A program made the translations under genes and the position numbers. This document shows positions 33,446-43,345 of a stretch of 64,000 bases of DNA, piece after piece. The first letter of the stretch is position 1. Each line of letters begins with the position of its first letter. The stretch is from Alentia gelatinosa (taxonomy: Eukaryota; Annelida; Polychaeta; Phyllodocida; Polynoidae), in the NCBI GenBank assembly GCA_950022655.1, contig OX465579.1, positions 15,847,088 to 15,911,087 on the forward strand, read 5' to 3'. Below the pieces are notes generated by a model, which saw only the letters and a program-made list of their open reading frames with translations, did not search any database and was not told the DNA's origin.

Positions 33446-35865
33446 GACATAGTCATGTGCGATGAATTTGAACTCATCGCATCCTAGTGTGAATGAAATA
33501 TTGCTATATTTCAAGAGGGAGCTTTATGTCTGTGTTTTATGGTGGTAGAGGCAGGCTAGCTGTGCTGATTGAGACATGGCCTTGATGCAGTGCCGCTGTC
33601 TTCACCTTGTACTCTTCTTTCTACATGTGTTGCAGCTATATCTGTCACCGAATGCCATGTCTTATTGATGTGTGTCATATCTGATGCAATTACATCTGTA
33701 AGTCACACTAACAACCTTACATGATATGTTCTGCAGCATGTATTCCATGATGTATAAGTGTGCAGTTATAGACCAGTAGTGTTATGTGTACAATAATTCA
33801 TAATTCTTTAGGAGAAATATGATGGCAGGAAGATAGTTCTATGTGAAAAGAATCAGAACTGTATAAAATATCGCTACTCTGCTACATTCTCATGGATGTA
33901 AAACAGCAAATCTATCCACCTAAGGTCGTAGTTAACTATAGAAACCAATTTGGAAATAGCAGATGGCGGAGTCAAGTCAAAGGTGTGGAACTGGATAATG
34001 CAAGGACAACAGACTTTAGGTGGGTATTCTGAGAAAATAATTCTTTAAAACTGTTATAATGGATCCCTTTCAACTTTAGCTGTAGGTGATACTGGAGTGT
34101 ATAAATCGTGGGAGAAATCAATTATGGGTCTGAAAACAGAATCTGTCTATAGCTTTCTTAATATTCAACGAGGAGTGGAAGTTTGGGTCACAATAGGAAG
34201 GATGTTTAACTGTGGATTGTTAGAGGTATTTTCAGGCACAATTTCAAACAGGTATTTACATTGTAGTTTGCCTGTTATTATAATTTGCCAATCAGGGCAG
34301 CCCTCTATGCAGTCCATTTCATGAGAAGGGTACCTTTGAAACATACCAAATATGGACTATCAACAGCGCCATTGCGACGTAGGTTTCCTTTGACTTAAAT
34401 CTCTTTATTTCATTCTGCTAATAGTACAGATCCTACATAAAATATTTGAAATAGCCAAATGACGTGCTATAATATTAGAATTCTGATGAGATAAGAGTAC
34501 AAGATGAGATGATTTCTATGAGTTTATGGTAAATCAAAGTTAGGTCTGAAATGTGTGTGGCTTTTGTTATTCAATTTAGGTTGGTAACTAGGAGGGACTA
34601 GCCATATACCATGGTTCACCATGATACAAGGATATGAGTCAGTTGGCTTGTTGAGCTTTCAGTCCATTGCAAGCGAATTCCTTGAATAGGGTAATATTCT
34701 TTCTAGATCCACATTAAAATGATGCCTTATACTTCGATGTACAAATGTTTGTCTATACTTTGTGCTATATTTCCATTGCATGGCATATGGTTGTGTAGAA
34801 GAGATTGTCATCAATGTTATAGCAGCCCTCTTCGTCAGTCTTTTCTCAAGAAGCCAATGTTCCCAGACCGCAGTTGGTGACGCATTGTTGAGTCACTGCT
34901 CCAAATACTGCTGTAAATACTAATTGCAGAAAGAAAGTATCTAGAACCGATATGAGGTAAGCAATCCAATGACCATGTAAGTGCATACATGTCTGTAGTG
35001 AGTTATAGCAGAATTTATCATTCCCACCTCATACTTGTTGCGATATCACCCTCATGGTTGCTACGGCGTGAACCTCCATCAACCAACCCACCTGACACAA
35101 ACATTAGCATGTCATTTTTGACGTTGATAAAAGGTTTTATTTTAACTCAAACTTTCCAATAAAAAAAATTCAAATTGTAGAAGAAATGTTCAAAGAGAAA
35201 TGAGTTTATAGAAAAACATGTATAATGCCCTTACATCAATGGCTCAGGCCCTATTCATGGGGTCAAACATGTGAAATTTTCCACACATGTTCTCAAGAAT
35301 TGTCCCCGAGTGTGAGACCCAAATGAATTGCACCTTTTCTTGTTTGTTTTCAAACGCAAGACGTAACGGGCGAAAAAATTAACCTCGTTTTTGATGCAGG
35401 AGACCCGGATAACTGTGTTTATTCCCAGGTACCATGCTTTAGTCGGAGAGCGATGAGGTGTGTTTGCTATCTGACCCATCCTTTGTCGGAAGGTCTCTTT
35501 GCTACCATGTCGAACTGTTTGATGCCTGTAGAGCAATGTCACAAAGGCCAGGCACTACATGGCTTCACAGGAGTCGCTAGGAAGGGCCCACACCTTACCG
35601 TATACGATCTATTCACGGCTGCTATATTTGTGGAGGAAATTACCTAGAAATCTGCCAGGAAGGGGGGAGAGTTCATGGCAGCAGCCGGCATAATTCCTTC
35701 TGTAGTTGGATAGCACAAAGAGAGAGAACAGGGGGATTACTGAGTGTACGAGTGTATCGCTGGGACGGGGTTCTCTGGGGGTATATCTGCTATTGCGGTT
35801 AGGGTCTGGGCGAAGAGGCGGAGTTTATACCCCATTAAATAAGTAGTACGTATGCTCCGTCACCT
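33446..35865. other. Long AT-rich spacer
   Basis: No supported gene. A frame around 34053-34324 (plus, about 90 codons after a stop) has mixed composition but no recognised domain. The minus frame at 35255-35542 has no recognised domain either. No repeat-family members were seen. Confidence 0.35.
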
Positions 35866-36141
35866 ATGACGGGCACCTGGCCGTCCGGCCTCGCTTCAAA
35901 CGGCACACGGCCACGCTCGGCCGGTCGGGGCTTCTTTCATCGTGCCGCGCCGTCGCCGTCCCGTCCGCGCCCGCCGCCCGCTCTGCCGCCGCCGCCGCCG
36001 CCGCCGCGAGCACCCGGCAACAAAAAGCGGACACAATCGCCACCGAACGTCAACCAACTGAAAAATCCAGACGGTCAAGACCATCCAGTCGGAACGGCAG
36101 CTAGCGGTTATTTTTGTTTTTTTTGCTTGAAAACCCAATAA
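35866..36141 (+). CDS. Hypothetical ORF in a CpG block (weak)
   Basis: ATG at 35866 opens a 91-codon frame through a CpG-rich block with a (CCG)n proline run near residues 41-47, then a Lys/Asn/Gln-containing tail. It may be a 5' exon or 5' UTR. An overlapping minus-strand frame is equally long. No domain was recognised. The CpG block itself (about 35875-36030) is the more reliable observation. Confidence 0.15.
   Translation: MTGTWPSGLASNGTRPRSAGRGFFHRAAPSPSRPRPPPALPPPPPPPRAPGNKKRTQSPPNVNQLKNPDGQDHPVGTAASGYFCFFCLKTQ
35875..36030. promoter_or_regulatory. CpG-rich block with (CCG)n
   Basis: A sharp GC/CpG rise in AT-rich DNA, ending in about seven CCG repeats. It is likely a CpG-island core or a GC-rich 5' exon. 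Direction is unknown. Confidence 0.45.
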
Positions 36142-36189
36142 AAGGCAATTGCAGCATGGTTTGCTCTGCATGGACGCAGAGCACCCAGA

Positions 36190-36260
36190 AGACGTGGCTG
36201 GGGTTTCTGGGGGTTGGAGGGAGGGTGGGGGGTGTGGGGAGGGTGGGTGGGGGTGTGGAG
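36190..36260. repeat. G-rich tract (GGGTGGGGG)
   Basis: Low-complexity plus-strand G runs. Frames over it are artefacts. Confidence 0.7.
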
Positions 36261-36584
36261 GATTTGGACTCTGTATTGTCTGCAGCCTGCATGCTGCTTT
36301 ATGTATAGGGTGCATATCGGTGGTGGTAAACTTGTAAGTAATTACATTACTGTCCCTTTTCCCTGAGACCCAGTCACACAATCCACCACCCCACCTCCTC
36401 CAGTGGGAGGGGGATCTCCTCCAGCGGATAAGTAGGCGCCACACCCGTGTTGCCTATACCCGCCATGCTTGTTCTGGGTATCGACGGACAGCATCAAGGC
36501 AGGCATGGCGGCCGGCGCACCATCAATTATGGACGGGTTACAGGATGAATAATGAAGTCGGCACGGGCCACTGGAGGGAGGTGG

Positions 36585-36624
36585 AGCAGGAGGAGGAGGA
36601 GGAGGAGGAGGAGGAGGAGGAGGG
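36585..36624. repeat. (GGA)n microsatellite
   Basis: About 12 GGA/AGG trinucleotides, imperfect at the left edge. Confidence 0.93.
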
Positions 36625-36629
36625 GGTCA

Positions 36630-38040
36630 GGTAGTGGCCTGGGACGTGGAGAAGTGGGGGTCGGTATAGGGAACAGAACTCTGATACATGTGGGATATGG
36701 TGCTTGAGACACGGGGAATGACATGACGAGGAGATAATGGGATGATAAGGGAGGGAGAGAGGTTGGCCAAGAAGGTAGTATAGTGGTACTGGATGGGGGT
36801 GGATATATGTGTGAGAGTATCGTGGTAGTTAGGAGAATCGGAGCCCGTAAACTACATGGCTGTGATTAAAGAATAATTTTTTCACGATAAAATCACCCAT
36901 ACCCCCCTTCTCTCACCCTCCCCCTCTGTCTGTCTGTCTAGATCTCTCTGTCGCCCTCACATGCCATGAATCTATTCCTTTACATAGATATTCCTGCTTT
37001 CATTCCCAAAAGTATATCATGGAACAATGGAAAGGGATGCGAAAAAATATATACTTTTCGTACATTTCTGGTTGATACAGAATTAGGTTAAGGAGAATAC
37101 GTATTATCTTCTTGATGCAGTTATTGTAGTTCGGAACCCACTGCGGTATCTGTAGGATAACAGATGAATCACACTTCTAAAGGTAATGATTCAAAGATCT
37201 GTAGACAAATACCTACGTTTTGCCCATTCATTCACACAGTTGCAGCACACAAGGGCGCACGACCAAGGTTAGTTACAGGGAGGAGGGGGTGCGAGGGGAG
37301 GAGGTGCGAAGGATCTAACACCTGGCCGAAAAAACGGACGGGTCGTGCATGTGAGCCAGCCCCTGGATTTCTATCACCTGCAGGCAAGGTTCGCCAGCAG
37401 CAATAAGCATGCTAAAAAACACACAGAGACTAACTAACCTCTCGACTTAACATTCTCATTTCGAAAACAAGTGTTAAGAGCCTCCTGCCTTTTCGGTCAG
37501 GCCAATGGATGACTAGACATACAGAGAGAAGTGGGGATAATTCACCAACTGATTATTGGCTGCATTGGTAATGCTTTGTGTCCTGCATACTGGGAAGATA
37601 AGAGAGCATGCAATGATTCGAAATATTAGTTTTGCATTTTCAAATATATTTAATATTCAGCAGCCAATGCTTCTTTAGCAGCTTTAGTTTGCAGATTTTT
37701 CACAGATCTCCTAGAAATGTGTAGGGGATTTTATAAATGTTGATTGGAGAATGACTTGCAATTAATTCAAGGACTGCCAGTTTCAAGACTTCATTATTGC
37801 CATTTTTTATGGTTTGCCAAATATTCTCCATGTCATAGTCTTAGTTCTGTATTCTTTTGTCACAGTTTCTGTCTGTTACCTTGCATGGTATAGGAGGACA
37901 TAGATGCATGTTTCTCTATTGATATTGTGGTACTACACACCACCTCTATAGGGCACATAGACATAGTATCAAGGAGGCGGCCATCTTGCCCACCGACGCT
38001 AAACAAAACACCAGGTGTTGGGTCCAGGTATTAATGGACT
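36630..38040. other. Spacer, nothing recognised
   Basis: AT-rich to mixed sequence with a CTCTGTCTGTCTGTCT tract near 36930. No genes or repeat families were recognised. Confidence 0.4.
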
Positions 38041-38046
38041 TTATGA

Positions 38047-38082
38047 ATTTTTTTATTTTTTTTTTATGGGGGGGGGGGGGGG
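38047..38082. repeat. Adjacent poly-T and poly-G runs
   Basis: T-rich sequence (T7, T10) runs directly into about 16 Gs. This may be a degenerate poly-A/C tail of an old insertion on the minus strand, or simple sequence. Confidence 0.8.
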
Positions 38083-38429
38083 TGCCATAAAATAGTTCTA
38101 GCCTCAGCTCACGATTATCTATAGATTACGACAGCAGAAAATAGTGGTTGTCCCCCGACTACAGTAGCGCTATCTTGCAATTTCCTGGCGGATGATGGCA
38201 GAAGTAGCGACCACTCTGTGAGTCACTTACCACAAGCACGTATGTCGTAAGTAGTATTGGCAACACTCATGAAAATACCCTATTGCACCATCTTTTCACA
38301 CTAATCAACAGATATATACACGTTCCTTAATAGTAGACTCGCTCTACAGCCAAGAGAGTTATGTTTTATACAGTAATCATGATTAAATATCACTCTTAAC
38401 ATGTTGAACTCTCACAGGATCCCCCTGAG

Positions 38430-38530
38430 GTACCTGGCTATTATAAATTACATCGCAGTAATTCATCGCTCATTACCTCGCGGCCCACATGCTATTAAAA
38501 CGATTAAAACGGTGCTACTAAAATAATGGG
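38430..38530. promoter_or_regulatory. Cluster of TAAT-type homeodomain cores
   Basis: TTATAAATTACATCGCAGTA, then ATTCATCGCTCATTACC, CTATTAAAACGATTAAAACG and TAAAATAATGG place at least six ATTA/TAAT cores in about 100 bp, with two CpG-containing islets. It could be an enhancer. Conservation cannot be judged from one sequence. Confidence 0.25.
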
Positions 38531-38555
38531 GCGTCGAATGGGGCTGGCAGGGTGT

Positions 38556-38585
38556 GTGTGTGTGGGAGGGGGGGGGGGGGGGTGT
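38556..38585. repeat. (GT)n then poly-G tract
   Basis: Short GTGTGTGTGTGTG followed by GGGAGGGGGGGGGGGGGG. Simple sequence. Confidence 0.85.
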
Positions 38586-39127
38586 ATACAGGGGGGCGTG
38601 GGAACACTGTGCGGCAATGATTCACCACCTGTGCACAGATTTCATACCCGGTGTGTCTAGGTGAGGAGGGGACAAGGGAGGGAGGATATGGCGGGAAGAT
38701 GAGCAGGAGGTGGCGGTAAAATAACTTCCCAGGCTACGTCCTAGCCGGCCATGGCCTTGGTGGTTTCGATCAGGACCCTCCTGCTACAGGTAACAGTGGA
38801 TTGATGGCTGCTGAGGGGATGGCCAAGTGGGGCACGTTGTCACTGCAGGTGCCAACCGACAAATTAGGTCCAATGAAACTGTGATCCCTGCCAGATATAT
38901 GTACATATACACACTCCGTAAACCTTGTCGTAAGTGCATTATATATTACTAGGAAAAAAATGTATGGTGGCTGCCAACGCGGACTGCATTATTAAGATCT
39001 TCCAGTAAAAAGTACTCGAGTATAAAACGGTATTTGAAATAGGAACTCCCCAGCGTCCGCGGCTGCCATTTCAGCTCTATAGAATGGCTCTTATCACTGA
39101 AGTTCTTAAAAACGAAAGCACAATAAA

Positions 39128-39365
39128 GCGAAGGGGCCATCCATAAAGTATGTACACATTGTGAGGGGTGGGGGAAATATGTTTGGAAATTGCTTATGCG
39201 TATATAAGATTGAGAGGGGGTCCAAAATTTCTGAAATTTTGGGTACCTGCTATATGGAAAGATAGCCTCTATAGAGTATGCAAGGAAAGTGCACAATAGA
39301 ACAAAGAGGGAGTATACGTAAAATTTCCGCGATGTTGACCCCCCCCCCCCTTGGTCCGATGTCCC
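39128..39365. mobile_element. C/G-run MITE-like element, copy 1
   Basis: It begins GGGGCCATCCATAAAGTATG followed by TACACATTGTGAGGGG and GGGGG. It runs through ACAATAGAACAAAGAGGG to a run of about 11 Cs at 39340-39350, where the right terminus is degraded. It matches 39461-39640 in the same orientation. The terminal style (CATAAAGTACGTA next to G/C runs) is that of a TIR DNA element, class unassigned. Confidence 0.6.
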
Positions 39366-39460
39366 ATAAGCAATACATATAGTGAAATTATAAAGGAGTT
39401 TGTTCCTTCCGATGCTTAGCCTGTTTTGATTTCTGACCATGCCACCCCAGTATTTTCCCA

Positions 39461-39640
39461 TTGGCGGCCATTCATGGAGTATGTACGCAGAATCTCCAGT
39501 ATTTTGGACCCCTCCTCAACACACAGACTTTTATTCTTGTAGGCAATAGAACAAAGAAGGGGCAAACACACAATTTACAGAGAATTGTACCCCCCCCCCC
39601 TCCTGCGTACGTACTTTATAGTAGTCTCCATGATGGTAAT
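39461..39640. mobile_element. C/G-run MITE-like element, copy 2
   Basis: The left end GGCCATTCATGGAGTATGTA is opposed by a right end ...CCCCCTCCTGCGTACGTACT plus TTATAGTAG. The interior shares GCAATAGAACAAAGAAGGGG and a C10 run with copy 1. The two copies are only about 95 bp apart. Confidence 0.6.
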
Positions 39641-39944
39641 GGCATAGAGACAATTGTCTTTAGATACAAAGTATCACCTATATTGTAGAGGGTGCGGGGT
39701 TTTACTGTCATATTTCTCAGACGCAGAGCGCTTGCCACTACAATAGTAAGTACACATCATGCACAGGTCTTGTTTATAAGAAGTTACACGCATACAGCTT
39801 TGTTATAGTAACACAGGCTTCCCGGGGGTCGTGCCTCCTTGTGGTGACCTGAACGGGCGGTGGCAAGGTATCTGGCAGCAATCGCTGGCACCGAGCGTCA
39901 GGCGACGCCAGTTTACGGCCAAGACAAAAGAGACCGGCGCCAAC

Positions 39945-40745
39945 TGGGACGGAGACGGGGGACAGGGAGACGGGGGACAGGGAGACGGGGGACAGGGAGA
40001 CGGGGGACAGGGAGACGGGGGACAGGGAGACGGGGGACAGGGAGACGGGGGACAGGGAGACGGGGGACGGGAGACGGGAGACAGGGAGACGGGGGACAGG
40101 AAGACGGGGGACAGGGAGACGGGGGACAGGGAGACGGGGGACAGGGAGACGGGGGACGGGAGACGGGAGACAGGGAGACGGGGGACAGGAAGACGGGGGA
40201 CAGGGAGACGGGGGACAGGGAGACGGGGGACGGGAGACGGGAGACAGGGAGACGGGGGACAGGAAGACGGGGGACAGGGAGACGGAGGACAGGGAGACGG
40301 GGGACAGGGAGACGGGGGACAGGGAGACGGGGGACACTGAGACGGGGGACAGGGAGACGGGGGACAGGGAGACGGGGGACACAGGGACGGGGGACAGGTA
40401 GAAGAGGAACACAGAGACGGGGGGCACGGGGACGGGGGACACAGGGATGGAGGACAGGGAGACGAGGAACACAGAGACGGGGGACAGGGGGACAGGGGAC
40501 AGGGAGACGGGGGACAGGGAGACAGGGGACAGGGTGACGGGGGACAGGGAGAGGGGGGCCAGGGAGACGGGGGCCAGGGAGACGGGGGACAGGGAGACGG
40601 GGGACAGGGAGACGGGGGACAGGGAGACGGGGGACAGGGAGACGGGGGATGGGGGACAGGGAGACGGGGGACAGGGAGACGGGGGACACAAAGACAGGGG
40701 ACAGGGAGACGGGGGACACGGGGACGGGGGACACGGGGACGGGGT
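39945..40745. repeat. 15-bp G-rich minisatellite (GGAGACGGGGGACAG)
   Basis: About 53 units span 800 bp. A 14-nt variant block (GGGGGACGGGAGACGGGAG) recurs at 40061, 40150 and 40224 with the same neighbours, showing larger-scale duplication. The unit length is a multiple of three and it contains no stop in several frames. Frames of up to 383 codons are therefore open on both strands with pentapeptide periodicity (for example PVSLS, GDGGQ). They are array artefacts and are not called as genes. Confidence 0.95.
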
Positions 40746-41051
40746 GTGGCAAGAGAGACCGGCAGATTCCCCTTCACAGAAATAAAGAAACCGAGAAAGT
40801 GTAAGAAAGAAAAGAGTAAAATATCCACAGAGAGAGGATCTTTGTGAGATGGAAAGAGAAGCGATACGGGAGTTGGTGCAGGAGTGTAGAACAGGGGAGT
40901 GAATGGGGACACTGAAACACAACATGATCGACAGACAAGAGACGTCAAAGGGGTAGGGGATGGCGGCAGAATTCTGGTTTTGGGGTAGAAGTCGAATTAT
41001 GCATACACATATACTGTGGATATTACATCTAAAGAGGCAGACTCAATTATT

Positions 41052-41203
41052 GGGACCTTTGTTTCTGATTTTATCTTAGCCTGGACAAGTGTATACATAT
41101 GTTTCACGCCTATTGAGTACGAGTTTCCGTATTCACAAGCCTGTTGGGTACAGGTTCCTAGCGTTGAGCCTATGGATGTTTATACCAAGATAAATACCCT
41201 TGG
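41052..41203 (-). mobile_element. Degenerate family C module 1 (C4)
   Basis: TTTCTGATTTTATCTTAGCC, GAGTACGAGTTTCCG, and GGTACAGGTTCCTAGCGTTG plus AGCCTATGG resemble the module 1 segment of C3. The hairpin module is absent or too decayed. Confidence 0.45.
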
Positions 41204-41436
41204 CAAGCTATTAACTTGTGGAAAGAAACAGGTATATGACGCAGATATGTGATTACAATGAAAGGGAAAGTAACTGCATATATTGGGAGAAAGAGGAAGG
41301 TAAAGGGGGCTACCGTCCATGCCAATCGTGGTTGCAAGTTAGGGAATTATTGCAGATCAGCAATATACAATGATGAAGTATATGAGTCTGAGCATTGAGG
41401 TGTGTGGTGTGTATGGGGACCATATGGAGGACGATG

Positions 41437-41550
41437 GGGCGCTAGCGAGTGTATTGCGAGGTCAACCTCGAGTGGCTTACAGACCTGTGTGTCTATAAAA
41501 CCATCTTTAGTTGCATTTATTTTCCGTCTTTTCGAATAAATTAAGCCCAG
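41437..41550 (-). mobile_element. Family G hairpin fragment (G5)
   Basis: GCGAGTGTATTGCGAGGTCA, CCTCGAGTGGCTTACAGA and TATAAAACCATC, then CATTTATTTTCCGTCTTTTC, match the reverse complement of parts of the elements at 51205 and 60139. Confidence 0.55.
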
Positions 41551-41640
41551 TCACTGCCATATCAAAGGGTATAACAATAGAGACTATTGCTTTGATCTAT
41601 AACACAAAGGTACTACTTTCCCCTATACTATGACTCTCTA

Positions 41641-41932
41641 GAAAGAAACTCAGGAGATGAGAATAACTTGGTCTGTACTCCACCGAGTTTGACTGGGGAG
41701 TAATTCACAAAGCGAAGCTGAGTGACTTACGCAGCGGTCAAACGAGGTGGAGTGTGGACCACGTTATTTTCATCGAATGGGTTTCTGATTTTATCTCACC
41801 CTGTATGACATCATTTATTGATGAAATAACTCACCAAATTAGCCATTGAGTATTGGGTACACTACCTTCACGGCCGAGGAGTATGAGTTCCTAACATTAA
41901 GCCCATGCAGAAAAATACCGGAGTGAGATAAG
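41641..41932 (-). mobile_element. Double-hairpin element, family C (copy C3, best-preserved)
   Basis: The hairpin arms GATGAGAATAACTTGGTCTG and GACCACGTTATTTTCATCGA surround the tip TAATTCACAAAGCGAAGCTG plus AGTGACTTAC at 41701-41730. Module 1 follows in reverse, with GATTTTATCTCACCCTG on the inner border, the reversed core TTCCTAACATTAAGCCCATG, and GGAGTGAGATAA on the outer border. Confidence 0.88.
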
Positions 41933-41935
41933 AGG

Positions 41936-42212
41936 CAATATACCACTTATCCAAATCCATATACAAATGTACATGTACCACAGTTATGGTATCTGATAGG
42001 TTGTATACAATGGGTCGTGAGTCCCCATACATTCTCAATGGGAACTTTGTATACCATGGATGATAAATACACAATATCGACTGGTTTCAGATACAAGCGA
42101 CCATTTACTCGAAGGCGTCGACGCCTAGTAATATCCCAGCACATGCGAGGATGTTGCGTAGAGTCAACTCCAAGGAGCATACGACTGCTTTTATCTGAAA
42201 ATAAATTTCTGT
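41936..42212 (+). mobile_element. Double-hairpin element, family G (copy G1)
   Basis: Module 1 contains ATTTGTATATGG-type arms and GTCCCCATACATTCTCAATG plus GGAACTTTGTATACC. Module 2 is an inverted repeat with arms CGACTGGTTTCAGATACAAG and GCTTTTATCTGAAA, and inner GTCGAC/GTCAAC segments around a TAATATCC/GGATGTT tip. It shares module 1 with 60139 and 51205. Confidence 0.7.
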
Positions 42213-43080
42213 GGACACTCTGTATTGGGTGGATACATCGGGTATGTAGATTTATTCCCCCTATGTGTGTTCTATGAACACTTTATGTTAGGTGGATATA
42301 CCGGTATGCTCTGGGTGTGGTGATACATGCTTCCTATGTGTTTTTAGGGACACTTTGTATAAGGTGGATATATCTGTATGCTCCGGGTATGTAGATACAT
42401 GCTCCCTATGTGTTATCTATGGACACTTTATATTAGGTAGATATACCTGTACGTTCTGGGTAAAAATACACAATATTGACTGGTTTCAGATACTAGCGGC
42501 AGTATGATCCGAGGAGTTGACGCGTAGTAACATCCGAGCGTATGCGAGGATATTGTGCAGAGTCAACTCCGAGGAGCATACAACCGCTTTTATCTGAAAC
42601 CAGTCTATATTGTATTTATTATCCGCATTTTCTGGACAAGTTGCATGTCGAAATCAGTGCATTTTAGTTATGCACTACGTTTCCATACGCTTACCCACTA
42701 TTTTTCCATATGCGCCAACCGGAGCATACAACATATCCGTATGCCCCGGGTATGTCCATACAAACTCCCTATGTGTTATCTATGGACACTTTGTATTAGG
42801 TGGATAATAAGGTGATACCACTCCCTACAGGTTTACTATGGACACTTCGTATGAGGTGGATAATAAGGTGATACCCACTCCCTACATGTTTACTATGGAC
42901 ACTTTGTATTAGGCAGATATATACCTGTACGTTCTGGGTATGGTGATACACACTCCCTACATGTTTACTATGGACACTTTGTATTAGGCAGATATATATC
43001 TGTACGTTCTGGGTAAGGTGATACACACTCCCTACATGTTTACTATGGACACTTCGTATGAGGTGGATAATAAGCGGGGT
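42205..43080. repeat. 73-75/56-bp satellite, nine copies, interrupted
   Basis: GGACACTTTGTATTAGGTGG-type units start near 42213, 42275, 42348, 42421, 42784, 42840, 42897, 42972 and 43047. Most are 73-75 bp. Two 56/57-bp units lack an 18-nt GTACGTTCTGGG-containing part, and the first interval is a degenerate 62 bp. A family G hairpin splits the array between 42463 and about 42720. The array ends next to a putative splice donor at 43091, so it may lie at the start of an intron. Confidence 0.9.
42463..42645 (+). mobile_element. Family G hairpin inserted in the satellite (G2)
   Basis: Arms AATATTGACTGGTTTCAGAT and ATCTGAAACCAGTCTATATT enclose inner arms CCGAGGAGTTGACGCG and AGTCAACTCCGAGG, with a tip CATCCGAGCGTATGCGAGGA. 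The satellite resumes after it. Confidence 0.75.
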
Positions 43081-43091
43081 GTAGTACTCAC

Positions 43092-43199
43092 CACCATGGT
43101 GCTCATGTGGGCGGCGGCGGCCGGCGTCCAGTCCATCTGGCAGGTGGAGCGCAGCATGCCGGTCATGTGGAGACCGCGGGCATCCGGAGCAGCCAGCAT
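43092..43199 (-). CDS. Candidate 5' coding exon with a consensus splice donor
   Basis: On the minus strand an ATG (43199) opens 36 codons ending exactly at ACCATGGTG, followed by the intron start GTGAGTACT (43091 downward), a full-consensus donor in phase 0. The third codon position is strongly G/C (about 31 of 35). The encoded segment is Met- and Ala-rich, with an RGLHMTGMLRSTCQMDW-type stretch. Upstream (43200-43345) is a CpG island with (CCCCG)n and (GAC)n that could be 5' UTR. A second minus frame through the same DNA encodes an Asp run (ADDDDVVDVD) upstream and cannot be excluded. I do not recognise the protein. The next exon is not visible within the window. Confidence 0.35.
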
Positions 43200-43345
43200 C
43201 ACGGGGCCGGGCGTGGTCCACGTCCACGACGTCGTCGTCGTCGGCGGGCGAGGCGCGGGGCGGGGCGGGGCGGGGCGGGGCGGCGGGCGGGCGGGCGGCG
43301 GCGGGCGCGGGGAGGTCCGCCGACGGCAGGTCAGCCACACACGGG
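43095..43345. promoter_or_regulatory. CpG island around the candidate exon
   Basis: Extreme GC with repeated GGGGC and GGGCGG words (Sp1-type sites) on the plus strand, directly upstream, in the minus-strand sense, of the candidate start codon. It is likely a 5' UTR or proximal promoter. Confidence 0.55.

Noticed and set aside
39774..40948. Overlapping minus-strand frames of 383, 381 and 279 codons with SPV/SPCPP repeats
   Set aside because: They are translations of a 15-bp minisatellite in different frames. Several frames are open on both strands, and there is no conserved domain.
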